The notes under the pieces were generated by a model, which ran no database searches, was not told the DNA's origin, and saw only the letters and a list, made by a program, of their open reading frames with translations. Positions 21,421-33,300 of a DNA stretch of 64,000 nt are shown piece by piece. Each line of letters begins with the position of its first letter. Within the stretch, counting starts at the first letter, position 1. The stretch comes from Dimorphilus gyrociliatus. Lineage: Eukaryota; Annelida; Polychaeta; Dinophilidae. The DNA lies in contig CAJFCJ010000007.1 of NCBI GenBank assembly GCA_904063045.1, positions 1,632,873-1,696,872 on the forward strand, given 5' to 3'. The translations under genes and the position numbers were made by a program.

Positions 21421-22755
21421 CTAATTTGCTTTTGATTCGCTAGCAGTTTCAAAAAAATTTCGTAAAAACCCATTTTTTGTTGGAGTAGATACGATTACTG
21501 CGTCTGAAACATCCATTTCTGATGCGCGATTGCTCATAGTCATATATCCCTGATCAGTTGTTGACTCACCCAAAGTATTTTCGCTTTGTAAAGTACTGTT
21601 TATAGCAGGTTTTTCTTTTTCTTTCTGCTCAAAAGGAATGTCTTTTTCACTCATTTCGTCTTCGTCCTCATCCTCATCATCATCAAGACAGAAGCTCAAT
21701 TGACCTGTGAATGGGGCAGTAGTGCCAGAGTTTTGTCTTATTCGATAAGCTCGCTTAGTTCCATACAAGTCTGGGCTGTTTGCTAGAATAGGGGATATGT
21801 TGAGACGAAAGGCTGATGAAGCAGAGCGATGTGATGATCTTGTTTGTGGAGTAATGGGAGAAAGCTTTGGTGAAAATTTGTTTAGTCCACAAGGTGACTC
21901 GATGTATTTTCCTGCTGGAAACTTTGGAGTTATATGAGGTGATTCTTCAGTAGCATACACTCTTCGTACAAGACGATATTCATTAGGAGTCATACCAGAG
22001 GGTCCTTCATCGCCTTCTATAAGTTTCCTGTAATTATCACACATTAAAGTTCCTCTTCCATCAGTAAAGTAAGCTTTAGGAAGAGCTTCAGTGGCCAGCA
22101 TAGGCCGCCAATGAGCGCGCTTATATAAAGGCAAATACACTATATGGGAAGCATCACACAAGTCATCCTCAGTTGTGGGTAGAAGACGCAGAAATGGAAC
22201 TCTGCCGATATGTTTCCAGTCTGGATCAATACACCATTCAGTTTGAGTAGAACAATCAACTCCTTTTTTCTCTTTTTCATCTTCCACTTCTTCATCAGAT
22301 TCAACTATATCTACTGATATTCCTCCAGGAGAAGGTGGACCAGTGTAATTCTCGAAAAATGTTTTTGACATTTCTGCTTTATCTGCTAATATTTCCCTAT
22401 GTTCACATGAGGCAATAGAATGCTGATGAATTATACTATGGTGGTCATCCTCCATTAATGAGACGTTAGGTGAGGGAAGACTATCGTTGAAAAGTTCCAT
22501 ATGCTTTACATTAGTAAAAGTTGACGGACTCCATTCCACCTTCTGATCGAAAAAAGGATTAAGAGGAATATTATGTTTTATAGCATAATTTCGACGATCG
22601 CTTGGTTCCAAGGTTGCCAAATACGTTTCTAGTTCACATTTTGATATATTGTTGAAATGAATACATTTAGACGACACATCACAGTCACAATTTTCATTCA
22701 ATTTCTCTGCCGATTTTTCAGCTTTGTTGCTAGACATTTTTTTTTTAAAACTCAA
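21421..22755 (-). CDS. Unidentified acidic SP-rich protein
   Basis: This is an intronless 444-residue protein that I do not recognise. It looks mostly disordered, with many Ser-Pro/Thr-Pro sites (EWSPST, DSLPSPN, GPPSPGG, KLSPITPQT, NISPILANSP, VSTPTK), which suggests regulation by proline-directed kinases. An aspartate/glutamate run (DDDEDEDEDEMSEKD) lies near residue 365. An early cluster CDCDVSSKCIHF and the element VDCSTQTEW may be conserved pieces, and a more ordered block is likely around YLPLYKRAHWRPMLATEALP (about 210-240). The gene starts 251 bp from eIF2-beta in head-to-head orientation. A cell-cycle role is only a guess from the SP sites; I could not confirm similarity to Bora or any other family. 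Confidence 0.75.
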   Translation of the reverse strand: MSFKKKMSSNKAEKSAEKLNENCDCDVSSKCIHFNNISKCELETYLATLEPSDRRNYAIKHNIPLNPFFDQKVEWSPSTFTNVKHMELFNDSLPSPNVSLMEDDHHSIIHQHSIASCEHREILADKAEMSKTFFENYTGPPSPGGISVDIVESDEEVEDEKEKKGVDCSTQTEWCIDPDWKHIGRVPFLRLLPTTEDDLCDASHIVYLPLYKRAHWRPMLATEALPKAYFTDGRGTLMCDNYRKLIEGDEGPSGMTPNEYRLVRRVYATEESPHITPKFPAGKYIESPCGLNKFSPKLSPITPQTRSSHRSASSAFRLNISPILANSPDLYGTKRAYRIRQNSGTTAPFTGQLSFCLDDDEDEDEDEMSEKDIPFEQKEKEKPAINSTLQSENTLGESTTDQGYMTMSNRASEMDVSDAVIVSTPTKNGFLRNFFETASESKAN

Positions 22756-23006
22756 AAATGACCTTCACCTTTTAAACGTTTCGTTGTTATCGTATAAATA
22801 TCATATTTTGCCTCTTGCTTATCAGAAACAAATTGAACACTAGATTTTTAGATTTTTAACGTTGTTGGGGTTTACGAATACAACGTTTGCTGTTTCACTT
22901 CCGGTTTTAGGTCTGTCGGCACCACACTCTGTTTCAATAGAAAAGTGCAATTTTTAGAGTTTGTTTTTCATTATTAAATTCACCTGTGACATTTGTGTAT
23001 TTTAAA
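22756..23006. promoter_or_regulatory. Bidirectional promoter, acidic protein / eIF2-beta
   Basis: 251 bp separate the two divergent start codons, so one promoter region probably serves both. No single motif stands out. Confidence 0.45.
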
Positions 23007-24266
23007 ATGGAAGAGGAAGAGCCTGTAAGTATCTTGCTTAACTTTTTTTAAAACTGAACTCTTTCCATATTCGGGAAGTGTTTCTTGTGCACTTTGAGTA
23101 CATTTAGCCTCTCAACTTTTCTTTTCGTATCCGAATAATGTCTGAGTCATTATAATTAGATTTTTTATTTAAACATTATAATTTTTTAGCAACTTTTGAT
23201 ACGTTCTAACATTAATTTTTCTGTATTTCAGGTTTTCGACTCCAGTATGAAGAAGAAAAAGAAAAAGAAGCCTGCAGATTTGGCACCAACTAAAGAGTGT
23301 GATAATTCAGAAAATCGAATTGAACAGACGAAGAAAGTCGTAGAAACCTTAGGTGAGGTAGGAAATAAGCTGAATGATTTTGATATCAATGAGGACTTTC
23401 TTGGAAAGAAAAAAAAAAAGAAAAAGCCCATAACAGATTCTCGACTACAAGATCAGAGCGAAAATAATCGAGATGAATCCAGTGAGAAGATTGATGATGA
23501 ATTTTCATTTGACAAAAAGAAGAAAAAAAGAAAAGGTCGTCCAATCGAAATAGACCAAGTAGATGGTCTTCAAGTCAACCAAAATGCTGATACTAAAATC
23601 TCAATTGATTATAATAGGGAATATACTTACGAAGAACTATTACAAAGGGTGTTTGATATCATGAAAGAGAAAAATCCAGATATGATTGCTGGAGAGAAAA
23701 AGAGATTTGTTATGAAGCCTCCTCAAGTAATGAGAGTAGGTACAAAGAAGAGTTCGTTTTCAAATTTTTATGAAATTTGTAAAATGTGAGTAGTGTGACT
23801 AAATTGACGAACAGTTATATTAAAGCTTTATTATTAGGTTACATAGAGTCCCAAAGCATTTAATGGCTTTCTTGTTGGCTGAATTAGGCACCAGGTAAGC
23901 AGAAATTATATAAAATAATTAAAGGATAATGAAAGTCATAAAACAGTGGGGCCATCGATGGAAATAATCAATTAATCATTAAAGGAAGGTTTCAGCAGAA
24001 ACAAATTGAAAGTGTTTTGAGACGATATATAAGTGAGTTAACCAGCATAAGAGTTCATTAAATTCAATAACTTATCAATTAATTTTATAGAGGAATATGT
24101 AACGTGCCATACGTGCAAGTCGCCTGACACTCTCCTCTCCAAAGATACTCGATTATACTTTTTACAATGCGAAAGTTGCGGTTCAAGATGTTCTGTCGCT
24201 TCTATCAAGTCTGGTTTCCAAGCTGTGACAGGAAAGAGAGCTGCTATTAGAGCAAAAACTACTTAA
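23007..24266 (+). CDS. EIF2S2: eIF2-beta, translation initiation factor 2 subunit 2
   Basis: Five exons (23007-23024, 23232-23785, 23838-23894, 23947-24032, 24091-24266) give 296 residues. Three lysine blocks in the N-terminal half ([26 protein letters not shown]) are the K-boxes that bind eIF5 and eIF2B-epsilon. The core follows with [39 protein letters not shown] and the C2-C2 zinc ribbon [11 protein letters not shown]...CESCGSRC. The subunit joins eIF2-alpha and gamma to deliver initiator tRNA to the 40S ribosome. The first exon encodes only MEEEEP. An AATAAA signal lies at 24291-24296. A diverged second copy follows 257 bp downstream. Confidence 0.96.
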
Positions 24267-24523
24267 TATTTTGCAAAAATTTCATTTATAAATAAAAGCT
24301 TATAAATTTCAAATAGTGTTATAAAAATCCTAAAGATGGCGCTTGACATAATGAATAAATAACATTTCTGACGCAAAAATCTAACTTTGTGGTGCAAAGT
24401 ATATTTTCAAGTGCCACGATATTGTTAATGAAAGCAGTTTATTGCATCAGAATTAGTGGTATATAAAAGCAAAGGTAGCTATAGTTCAATATTCACAATA
24501 TTCAAAATTGAAATATAAGAAAG

Positions 24524-25428
24524 ATGCTAGTTAAAAATATTAAGAAAATGGATTTGAATAAGACTTTAAGTGAAGAAGAGGGGAGTATATGTCTTGACTC
24601 CCCTGCCTTGGAAAGAAAGAAAGACAAAATATTAGAAATCGCAAATACAGATTTAATGATATCAGAAGATAGTGGTAATATTCCAGATATTGACGAACAT
24701 TTTTCTCGTAAGAAACATAAACATAGAAAAAAAAATCGAGCTATGAATCCGAGTTCTGATTTGGAAGATAGTGATCTCTACAGTTATGATGAGGTATCAG
24801 TAGTTTTTCTTTAGTTCAAAGAATATTTGAAGCTTTACTAACAGCTCTTGTCAATGTTGCGAAAAACGGAAAGTTTAAGGCTAATTGAAAAAGGTCAAAA
24901 GGAAAAAACAATTGTTATTCCACTTCCCATCACTGCAAGAGTGTCTAAAGTTAAGTCAGCTCTGATAAACTTTGTGGCCATATGTAAGGCTTTAAACAGG
25001 GAACCTAAAATGTTTATCAAGTTCATTATGGTTGAATTTGGTACTCAGTAAGAAGAAACGTGCTTCATTATACAATTATGATTATTTATGATTTTTTTAA
25101 AACAGAGCTTCCATAGATAAAAACAATTGGCTAATTCTGAGAGGGATATACAAAGAGTATCACTTTACAGCAGTTATAAAAAGATTTATAAGTACAATAT
25201 TCATTTGATAACTAGTTATTAATTTATAAATGTTAAACACTTTTATTTCCTTCTTCAGGATCTTACGTTAAGTGTGTTGCATGTAGAGGATTTAATACAG
25301 AAATTCACCGTTTAAAAAGAGAATTATACGTTGTGTGCTATTATTGCGAAGCAAAAACAAATGTTGAACCAATCGTCGATTTGTACAAGGCTTTAACAGG
25401 TGTTCCAGGGGAAAAAAGGGATAATTAG
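24524..25428 (+). CDS. Divergent tandem paralogue of eIF2-beta
   Basis: Four exons (24524-24793, 24845-25047, 25106-25191, 25259-25428) give 242 residues. Alignment to the neighbouring eIF2-beta is clear: YSYDELLSMLRK for [32 protein letters not shown] for the [20 protein letters not shown] region, ASIDKNNWLILRG for [13 protein letters not shown], and a zinc ribbon with CVAC and CYYC pairs. The last two introns sit at the same positions and phases, and the penultimate exon is 86 nt in both. The three K-boxes are replaced by one basic run, RKKHKHRKKNR. It arose by local duplication and then diverged strongly. A role in initiation, or as a competitor of eIF2-beta, is inference. A second in-frame ATG at 24548 is an alternative start. 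Confidence 0.85.
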
Positions 25429-25593
25429 ATTTTTGCGTAATGATGGACTTTTGACAAAAAAATTTTCAGAAATTATATTAGAATTTTATCATCGAATTAA
25501 TCATTTTGGATCGTAAAATGATTCGTCAGCAGTGAAACTCAATTTCGTAGGGTTGAAACTGTTAAAGAAGAATATTAATAGGAATTTATAGAT

Positions 25594-26926
25594 TTAAAAA
25601 AAAAACATGCCAAATCCCATTCCCTGTAAAAAGAGGCGAAATGATTCTGTCAATTTGATCGGTTCCTCCTCCATAATGAGGCCACCACAGGAAAATTTGA
25701 CCCATGAGCAATTTGACGGATCCAATCGAGCATTCATTTCTATAGTATCGTTCAAATGAGGCGAAAAATCACTGGTCACGAGTAATACTGGGCATCTGAT
25801 CATTCGTGCTAGTTTCTTCTTGGCCGGTAAAGTCTTCAAAATTTCTTTTGAAGAATTCATTTAAGAAAGAATGAGTTTACTAACCTCTCTAATGATTCTT
25901 AAATCAGTTCGTTTTATATATGATTCTATAAACTTTCCCAAGTTAAATGGGTTGCATTTTTCTATATACTTGGAATATGAAGATATAAGATTTTCATTCG
26001 TTGTACCAGTTTTATTTCCAAACCAATGCCAAATTAAATATTCTTTCACTCTGTCTGTTATTGCACCTTTGTTTAAATTATGTATGTTAACCTATATAAA
26101 CATAGTTGTATTTTTACTTCATTTTTAATGTCAATAAAAATTAAATACCTTTTGATAACCCCATTCAGTCCAACTAGCTTTGGATGCTGTACAATTTATC
26201 AAGATTAAGCCATCTACTTTGTCAGGATACATCAGCTAAAATGAAATCCTAAAATAAGATTATATTGTTAAATTGGAGGAAATTTAAGCAAACCGAAAAT
26301 CTGCTTAAAATATTTCCACCAGCGCCAGAACCAAAGCCAATGAAGCGATCAACGCTGTAAAGAAAATTACTAAGATGTAAAGAAATCATCATTTTACTAT
26401 TTTTTACTTGTAAAATTTCATTATGAAATATATCATTTCAGAAAGTTGGTCCATCGTAGGATACTTGAAGCTGAAAGACACATAACAATATAAAATAATC
26501 TAATAGCTTTATTCATATTTCCATCAATTACGCAATATATAATATTTGTGAACTTACGATGGGGATAAATTTTGTGCTGCATCTTCTTGCCCTGGGGCAT
26601 TTATATGATAAACATTGAAGTCTCTTAAGATGGGAAGCACTCTCGGATGCTTAAAATAGCCACCAAAACTGGACATACCTGAAGTCCAAATAAAAGACTT
26701 AGGAAACAGTAAAGCAAAACGCAAATTTACCATTCAATCCTATGTCGTGAAAAGTAAATATCGCTCTTTTTTTTCCCTCCCCAGAAACTTGAACTTTAAT
26801 TTTCCCACAACTTCCTGTATCAATTATATCCTCCCTGTTTATGTCATGACTGACATTATCTTTCAGAGAATCGGGTATAGTTTCACGTAACTGGATGTCT
26901 TCTAAGTCATTATCATCATTGAACAT
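25594..26926 (-). CDS. NDRG family protein
   Basis: Seven exons (26731-26926, 26558-26678, 26408-26470, 26294-26354, 26149-26235, 25885-26091, 25594-25833) splice to 324 residues. Family marks in order: DLEDIQLRE at the start, [63 protein letters not shown], and [10 protein letters not shown] near the end. NDRG proteins have an alpha/beta-hydrolase fold without the catalytic triad and act in stress response, differentiation and lipid or vesicle traffic. Here the chain stops directly after [11 protein letters not shown], so the phosphorylated serine-rich C-terminal tail of vertebrate NDRG1-4 is missing. The last acceptor (ttttgaag) is the least certain splice site. Confidence 0.9.
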
Positions 26927-28192
26927 TTTCTCAAGCGGAAAAGGTTAATCACGAATAAATCTTTTATTAACTGTAATAGGTTTATTGGGACAAGTAATAA
27001 AAAAACCAATAAGTATAGTTTTACTATAACTTCATGAGTAGGAAACGGAACTCAGGTAAAGCAAAATATGACAAATGAATTGATTGGTTGCTATTATACC
27101 ACGTGACCCTGTCATAGTAAGACTTAAGTCTATTTTGTACATACTATATAGTGAATTGAAAAAATACCTTTTGAGATCATAGTTAATCGTTTGCTTTGAT
27201 AGTGTAGGCGTAGCTGCTATCTGCGAGGAAAGCAAAATGTTAACCTTTGACAATTGAAAGTTTCCCACGAAATTTAGTTCATCTTCCATGTCAGCTGTTC
27301 TCGTTAATTCAACAGTTTAAAGCAATAGAGGAAACGCATCCCGATAGAAATTGTTTTCTCCTTGAAAAATGTTTTTTCAAGAAAAAATTACGATACATTG
27401 CTTATATTCTTTACTGAGATTTAGCATAAAAGTCAAGCTTAAGTATACTTTATCCGATTTCAAATGTTTCATTGTGCCTGCCAGGAGATGTTTAGATGTT
27501 TTTTAATTAAAATGACAAATAAAGAACTAAATTTCTAGTCAGTGATACATTTTTTGAGTTTACTATATAAAAGTCTCAGTTTACATACTGTATATAATAA
27601 CGTTGATAAATACTTTCTCTAGACTAATGAAAGTTTTTTTGTCTAAGCTATTTTGTGGTTTATCTTCACTATGTTTGCTATCGATTCGATAACAATGAAA
27701 GCCATACAATTAAGTATTTAGGCTAGATGATCGAAAATTTGCGGCTATTTAACAAAGTTCATAAAAAATTAATTAAAATGATCAAGTCTATATAAAACAT
27801 TTTTCAAGAGCCTATGTAGTTATTATGATAATGTTAATTTAGAAACTATTTAAAAGAATAAGAACTTATGATCATAAGCCTAAGTAGGTTGCCAACTGTC
27901 TGAAAAGCTGGTGGTAGAATGTCATCTTTAAGTATAGAGTTTTATTAAAAAAAAAATTCCATCAGTCAAACGGATACAAAAAATATAGTTGTTTTAAATG
28001 TATATACTGTATATAACCTTTGAAATGCGATTTTTTTTTTGGAGTTTTTTATTAAAATCCTTGACTTTTTAAGTTATTTTTTAAAACAGTCGTCTGTAAT
28101 TAATTAAAAAAAAAGGTTTAGAAATTATTGATGAATAATGATTAAATTAGTGGCAGTTTATTAAATTAATATTTGTCAATTGAGAAGGTTTA
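26927..28192. other. Intergenic between HEMK1 and NDRG
   Basis: This 1.27-kb AT-rich gap includes an unspliced 85-codon open frame on the minus strand (27032-27289) that I do not support as a gene. A CCACGTGAC site lies at 27099-27107, about 175 nt upstream of the NDRG start. The rest shows no coding signal. Confidence 0.4.
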
Positions 28193-29376
28193 TCAGTCTT
28201 TTAATGTAAATATAGAGAAACGATATAAGCCAAATCTGTCCTTTTCATTACTAATATGTGTTAGGGGAGAATTTAGATCCTTTAATAAATTAGGGATATA
28301 TTTATAGTGACTGCTATCCATTTCCATAAAAATCAATCCGCTTTCTTTTAAAAATTTTGGTGCAACTTCTATTATCTTACGAATTACATTTAGACCATCA
28401 TGACCGCCACGTAATGCTATTGGGTCTTCGTAAATTGCGACTTCGTCTTCTATGTATTCCATATCAATATCGGGTACGTATGGTGGGTTGGTGACGATAA
28501 AGTCATATTTGCGTTTGAGAATTCCAGGTAATTCGTCAATTCGAGCTTGTAGAACGGTCATCTTTGAACTAACATTATTTTTCTCTGAACTATATAAAAA
28601 AAATCATTTTGTACTTTCTTATGTAAGTATACAAACTTACAACTACTTAAAGCGTTTAATTTCCGGTTACAATTCTTTAACTTAATTGCTCAGGGTTTAC
28701 AATTAAAATTAATATTTCATGGCTTTTTAAGTAGGAAAATTGAATGAGGGTAACTATTAATAGTTATCTCAGCTTTTGCCTACTCTCTCATCTTATTTAA
28801 CATTTAATGTCTTAAAAATATATGGACTATTTTCGCTTTGAAACGAATACGGAGAATTAAATACAATTATAGATTCATTTACTTTAAAGTCGTTAATTCG
28901 CATGCTTGATTTGACATGTCAATAGATGTTATTTGTTGAAGATTGCTGATATTTTTCAACAAGGATATACCAATGGCGCCTGATCCGCAGCATAAATCCA
29001 GACCTGTTACTTCTTTGGCAGGAAAACTGTTTCTAATTTTGTCGATAGATAAATTAACTAAATCTTCTGTTTCTGGCCTAGGAATGAATACCGGTTTTTT
29101 TACAAACAATTCTATGTTACCCCATTGCCATTCGCCCAATATATATTGCATCGGCTGACGCTCCAATCTCTTCCAGATCATCTTGTAAACTCTTTTTACT
29201 TTATCATCGGTTACGTCCGTGTCATTGTCATATCCCGGCTTTTCGGCTTCACCTCTTTTAATTTTGTGTCTATTTTGAGCAGCAAAAGACAGAATATATT
29301 TAGCTGAAGATAAAGGTTCTGGTATACCTTCAGATGTAAAGAGGCGGTATAGGGCACGAATATTCATATCGCTCAA
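28193..29376 (-). CDS. HEMK1: HEMK1, release-factor glutamine methyltransferase
   Basis: Two exons (28883-29376 and 28193-28589) splice to 296 residues. The SAM-binding motif is DLCCGSGAIGISLLK and the catalytic motif is NPPYVPD, as in PrmC/HemK enzymes that methylate the glutamine of the GGQ loop in release factors. The preceding helical domain contains RQPMQYILGEWQWGN, and IPRPETEDLV is the usual HemK element. The joined exons read smoothly through CELTTLKNSEKNNVSSKMTV. HEMK1 acts on mitochondrial release factors; the N-terminus here has no strong targeting signal. The 293-nt intron is longer than usual for this window. Confidence 0.93.
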
Positions 29377-30381
29377 TTTATAAACAAATTAAAGGGATTT
29401 CTAAAAGAATAAGCTATGAAATAATAACCACGATTCTAATGCTAATAACCACATGTGGTTTCAAGTGCATCAAACACTAATGTCTAAAGAAACTGTCTTT
29501 TTTCTGTATAGCCTTATGGATAAATAATAAAATGTAAAATAACTTTTTATTTAATATAGTTCATCCCTTTGAAGTTTTTATGTAAACATCTGGTAAACAC
29601 CTAATATTTAAAACTTATATTGTTTTATAATATTTTTATTGAATAATCTAAACATCATTTAAGATATTGCAAAGATAATGATTTGGTTAATGTATTTACG
29701 CGATTTTTCAGATAAAAACGTCCATAAGGAACGTCATTTACACGAAATAAATGCAACAAAAGTAATGGTAGGAAGGATGGCCATTCTACTTTTCTAACAA
29801 TTTAAAGTTTACTGTTCAAGCACGATCATTTGCATAGCTAATGAACTAATATGATAAATTGTTTAATATCTTTAGGGTAGCTTGATTAGGCTTAATAGTT
29901 AAAAAAGCCTATTTCAAAATTTTTTAAAAACTGTTTTAACGAAGATTTTTATGTTTTAAAACGTCACACACCGATATTGAAAATTGACTTTGTCCTATTT
30001 TATTCTTAAAGCATAATAAACTTTGACATTGTTTCATACTGATCCATTTGAAGATGTTCATTATTTAAGTATTTTAACACCTCCCTACCTTTAAAACATA
30101 AGAAAAAGTTACGGTCGTCACCGACAAATAAGAAATCATAAGTAAACTACACAAAGGAAAGATATAAAGCTAGTTTCACCAGCGCGTAAGTACTGTCCAT
30201 CGTCTGCTATAAAGTTTGGCGCGCGCAAAAGTTTTTTGTCAGTGACGTCACGCAAACAAACATGGCCGGAAACCATACAACTTTTTAGTCGAAGATCAGA
30301 TGGCTGTCTGCACTCGCACAGTCTACTCGACAAATTCGACAAACAACGTGGCGAAAGTTGTTGGCATGGATATAATCGGAT
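29377..30381. promoter_or_regulatory. Divergent region between HEMK1 and chondroitin synthase
   Basis: Most of this 1-kb gap is AT-rich. The last 200 nt before the synthase differ: a GC-rich block GGCGCGCGC near 30219 and a full CRE palindrome TGACGTCA at 30243-30250. Two upstream ATGs follow (30262 and 30300), out of frame with the synthase. Confidence 0.5.
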
Positions 30382-33300
30382 ATGTTTGTCAAGTACAAGA
30401 TCCGCTCGAAAAACCTATTCTTCCTATTTGTCGGACTGATTTTCGGCTTATACTTAGGGAAAGAATTTCGACAGGTTTGTCAAAAAATACTTTTGGAGGA
30501 AAGAATTATTAATAGACTTGACAATTCTAATAAATTACCTAAAACATTATTCGTGGGAGTTATGACTGCTAAGAAATACCTAAAAACTAGGGCAGTAGCT
30601 GCACAAAAAACGTGGATTAAAACTATTCCAGGAAAAGTCCTTTTTTTTTCTAGTCAATCTTCCGTGTCAACTCCAGAAGTTCCAGTAGTAGGGTTGGAAG
30701 GAGTTGATGATTCTTATCCCCCTCAAAGGAAATCCCTTCTCATGCTCAAATACATGCATGACCACTTCCTTAACGACTATGAATGGTTCATGCGGGCGGA
30801 TGACGATATTTACATACGGGGAGACAAATTAGGAATTTTTCTTAATTCGATTAATAGTTCTAGGCCACAATATATAGGCCAAGCAGGTCAGGGTAAAAAA
30901 GAGGAGGTTGGATTATTATATTTGAACGAGGATGAAAACTTTTGTATGGGTGGACCAGGTATGGTTTTCTCAAGAGCAACTCTCAGGGCAATAGCTCCTT
31001 ATCTAGAAAAATGCCTAGATAACTTAATCACCACTCACGAAGACGTCGAAGTTGGGCGGTGTGTGAGACAGTTTGCCAAAATCCCCTGCACTTGGTCATT
31101 TGAGGTTTGTATTTCACTATTAGATCACATTGTATTCATTACAAATTACGGACAACGTTATTCGAACATTCGTTTTGTGAATTATTGAAAGACAATATAA
31201 CTTTTAACATATATATAACATAAATGTTATAAACGCAGTAAACCACCCATCCTATCACGCATTTACAGCATTGGTACATAACCAGTTTGTTCTAGTACGA
31301 ACGAATAGGCCCAAGCCTGTATATCTATTTTATTTACAACTGTTTATTATCGATGCAGATGTGCTTTTAATCTTCTTGACGAACATTCCAATACTAATAA
31401 TTGATTCCCTTAATCTATTTATTAATTAGATTAAAGTGTCTATAGAACAGACTGTAACTTATTGGCATACGTTGCTTAAATTAATGGTATATGCATATTT
31501 AATTCGTGAATTGCACAGATAATTGATTTTTAACGCAATATCGTATACCTATGAAGTGGCTACTTTGAGTAAGAAAAATCAGGGTCGTTTCTACTATTAT
31601 TATTAAATATAACCATGAAAAAGATATAAGTTTTATACAATAGTGATTGATTAACAACATTAATTATCTTGATTTGATGAATAAGTCGTTTTAATGGAGA
31701 GATTTAATATTGCTTTAAAGCTGAATAATAGTTTCTACATAGTTTTGTTAGAAGTCTTAAGCATAGAAGTTCATTTGTATATTAATGTTTTACTTTTTAA
31801 ATGTTTGTATTTATAGCAAGATAGCTGTACATTAAGTATTTAAAATGATATTTAATTACAAACAAAAAACGAACTGTAATGGGGGGACGAGGTTAATAGC
31901 GATGAGCATAAAATAGAAATTTGATACTTGGTTTGTTAATTCCATTGTTGCATTTAAACAGAAAACGATTCAATTTCTCAAGTTCTTTTCATATATCAAG
32001 ATATGGAAATTTATTCTTGGTATATAACGTATTCACAACAATGTGACCTATCAGGAAAGATTATGATAAATGTAGCCAAAGAGAGAGTTTGACTTTCTAG
32101 ATAACAAACCAGTTTTGTGGAGCCTAATGTTTTACATGTTTAACTGTAACCTGTGCTAGGTTTTATCAATGGAAAAAATCTGTAACATCGCACACACTAT
32201 ACTCTGAAAAAAGACTGTTAATTATTCGCCTCAGATAATCTAATTTTTTTAAATAGGTCAGCTTTATTTAAAAAAAACACAATTTGATAACTACAGGGGA
32301 AAATTAATTTCCGATAAACTAAAATAATAATCAAAATACACTTTTAATGACTTTGAAATAATATTGCTACTTCTACGTTCTATCGAAGTAACATGGGCGA
32401 AATCTAATCGCAGTCAAATAAGATAAACTAATTTCCCCTTCTACTGTTTTATCTGAAAAATTGAGCCTTTTTAGATGGATTATGATAAAAGCACTGTACA
32501 AAATATAAATAGGGTCAGCTGTATTTCGTCTGTCATCTGCCTCAAGAAACTTGGTCAGCTAAATATCTCAGTATTCCTTTCTATAACCCCTTTCTTATCT
32601 TTGACTTAGAAATCAGATTAATCAGATACTGTTTGCTTAGTGTATTTGATATTATCATTTAATGGAAACCTTTTGTTTCAATTATTTTATTCTCTATTGA
32701 AATTTTAAATGAAGGTTTTAATTATGTAATTTTGAAAAATTAAAAAGAGATATTTCCCACTATTACAGTTAATATTGCAAAATTTCATTAAGCAAATTAT
32801 TCTTAACGCATGAGGGAAATTTATCTATTCATTTCGATCAGTCACAAGATCTTTTTCTCTAAACTCCCTTATCAGTAATCATTGTTTTTTTTCCCGCTTA
32901 TCAGAGATTGAACAGTTTATTTATACAATTGCTTTACCATTTATGGAATCGCAATAGAATATTGATAGAACAAATACCAGATTTCAAAAATTTTGCCTTA
33001 ATAGATTTAAACTAGGCTTAGTTGGGTTAATTTCATAAAACTTTGTCATTTAAATGATTTATATCAGGGGAAAGTGTCAATTGCTTATTTATCTTACATT
33101 GTTTATTAGTACTTTTGCCTTAGATTAAGCTAAAAAGAATTACACATTTCTTTTGATCAGACAAGATGATAAAGAATATCTGAAAAGAGTGTATAGCTAA
33201 TTTTAAAATTATCTCTTCAGATGTCAACGATTATGTACTCATCGAGTAACTTAAAATTTAGAATATTTAATCATAATACCGTCTAAAGCTAATATTCTGT

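Noticed and set aside
27032-27289. 85-codon minus-strand open frame upstream of NDRG
   Set aside because: No family resemblance; splitting it with plausible sites needs a 25-nt intron, and its end phase does not fit the NDRG first exon.
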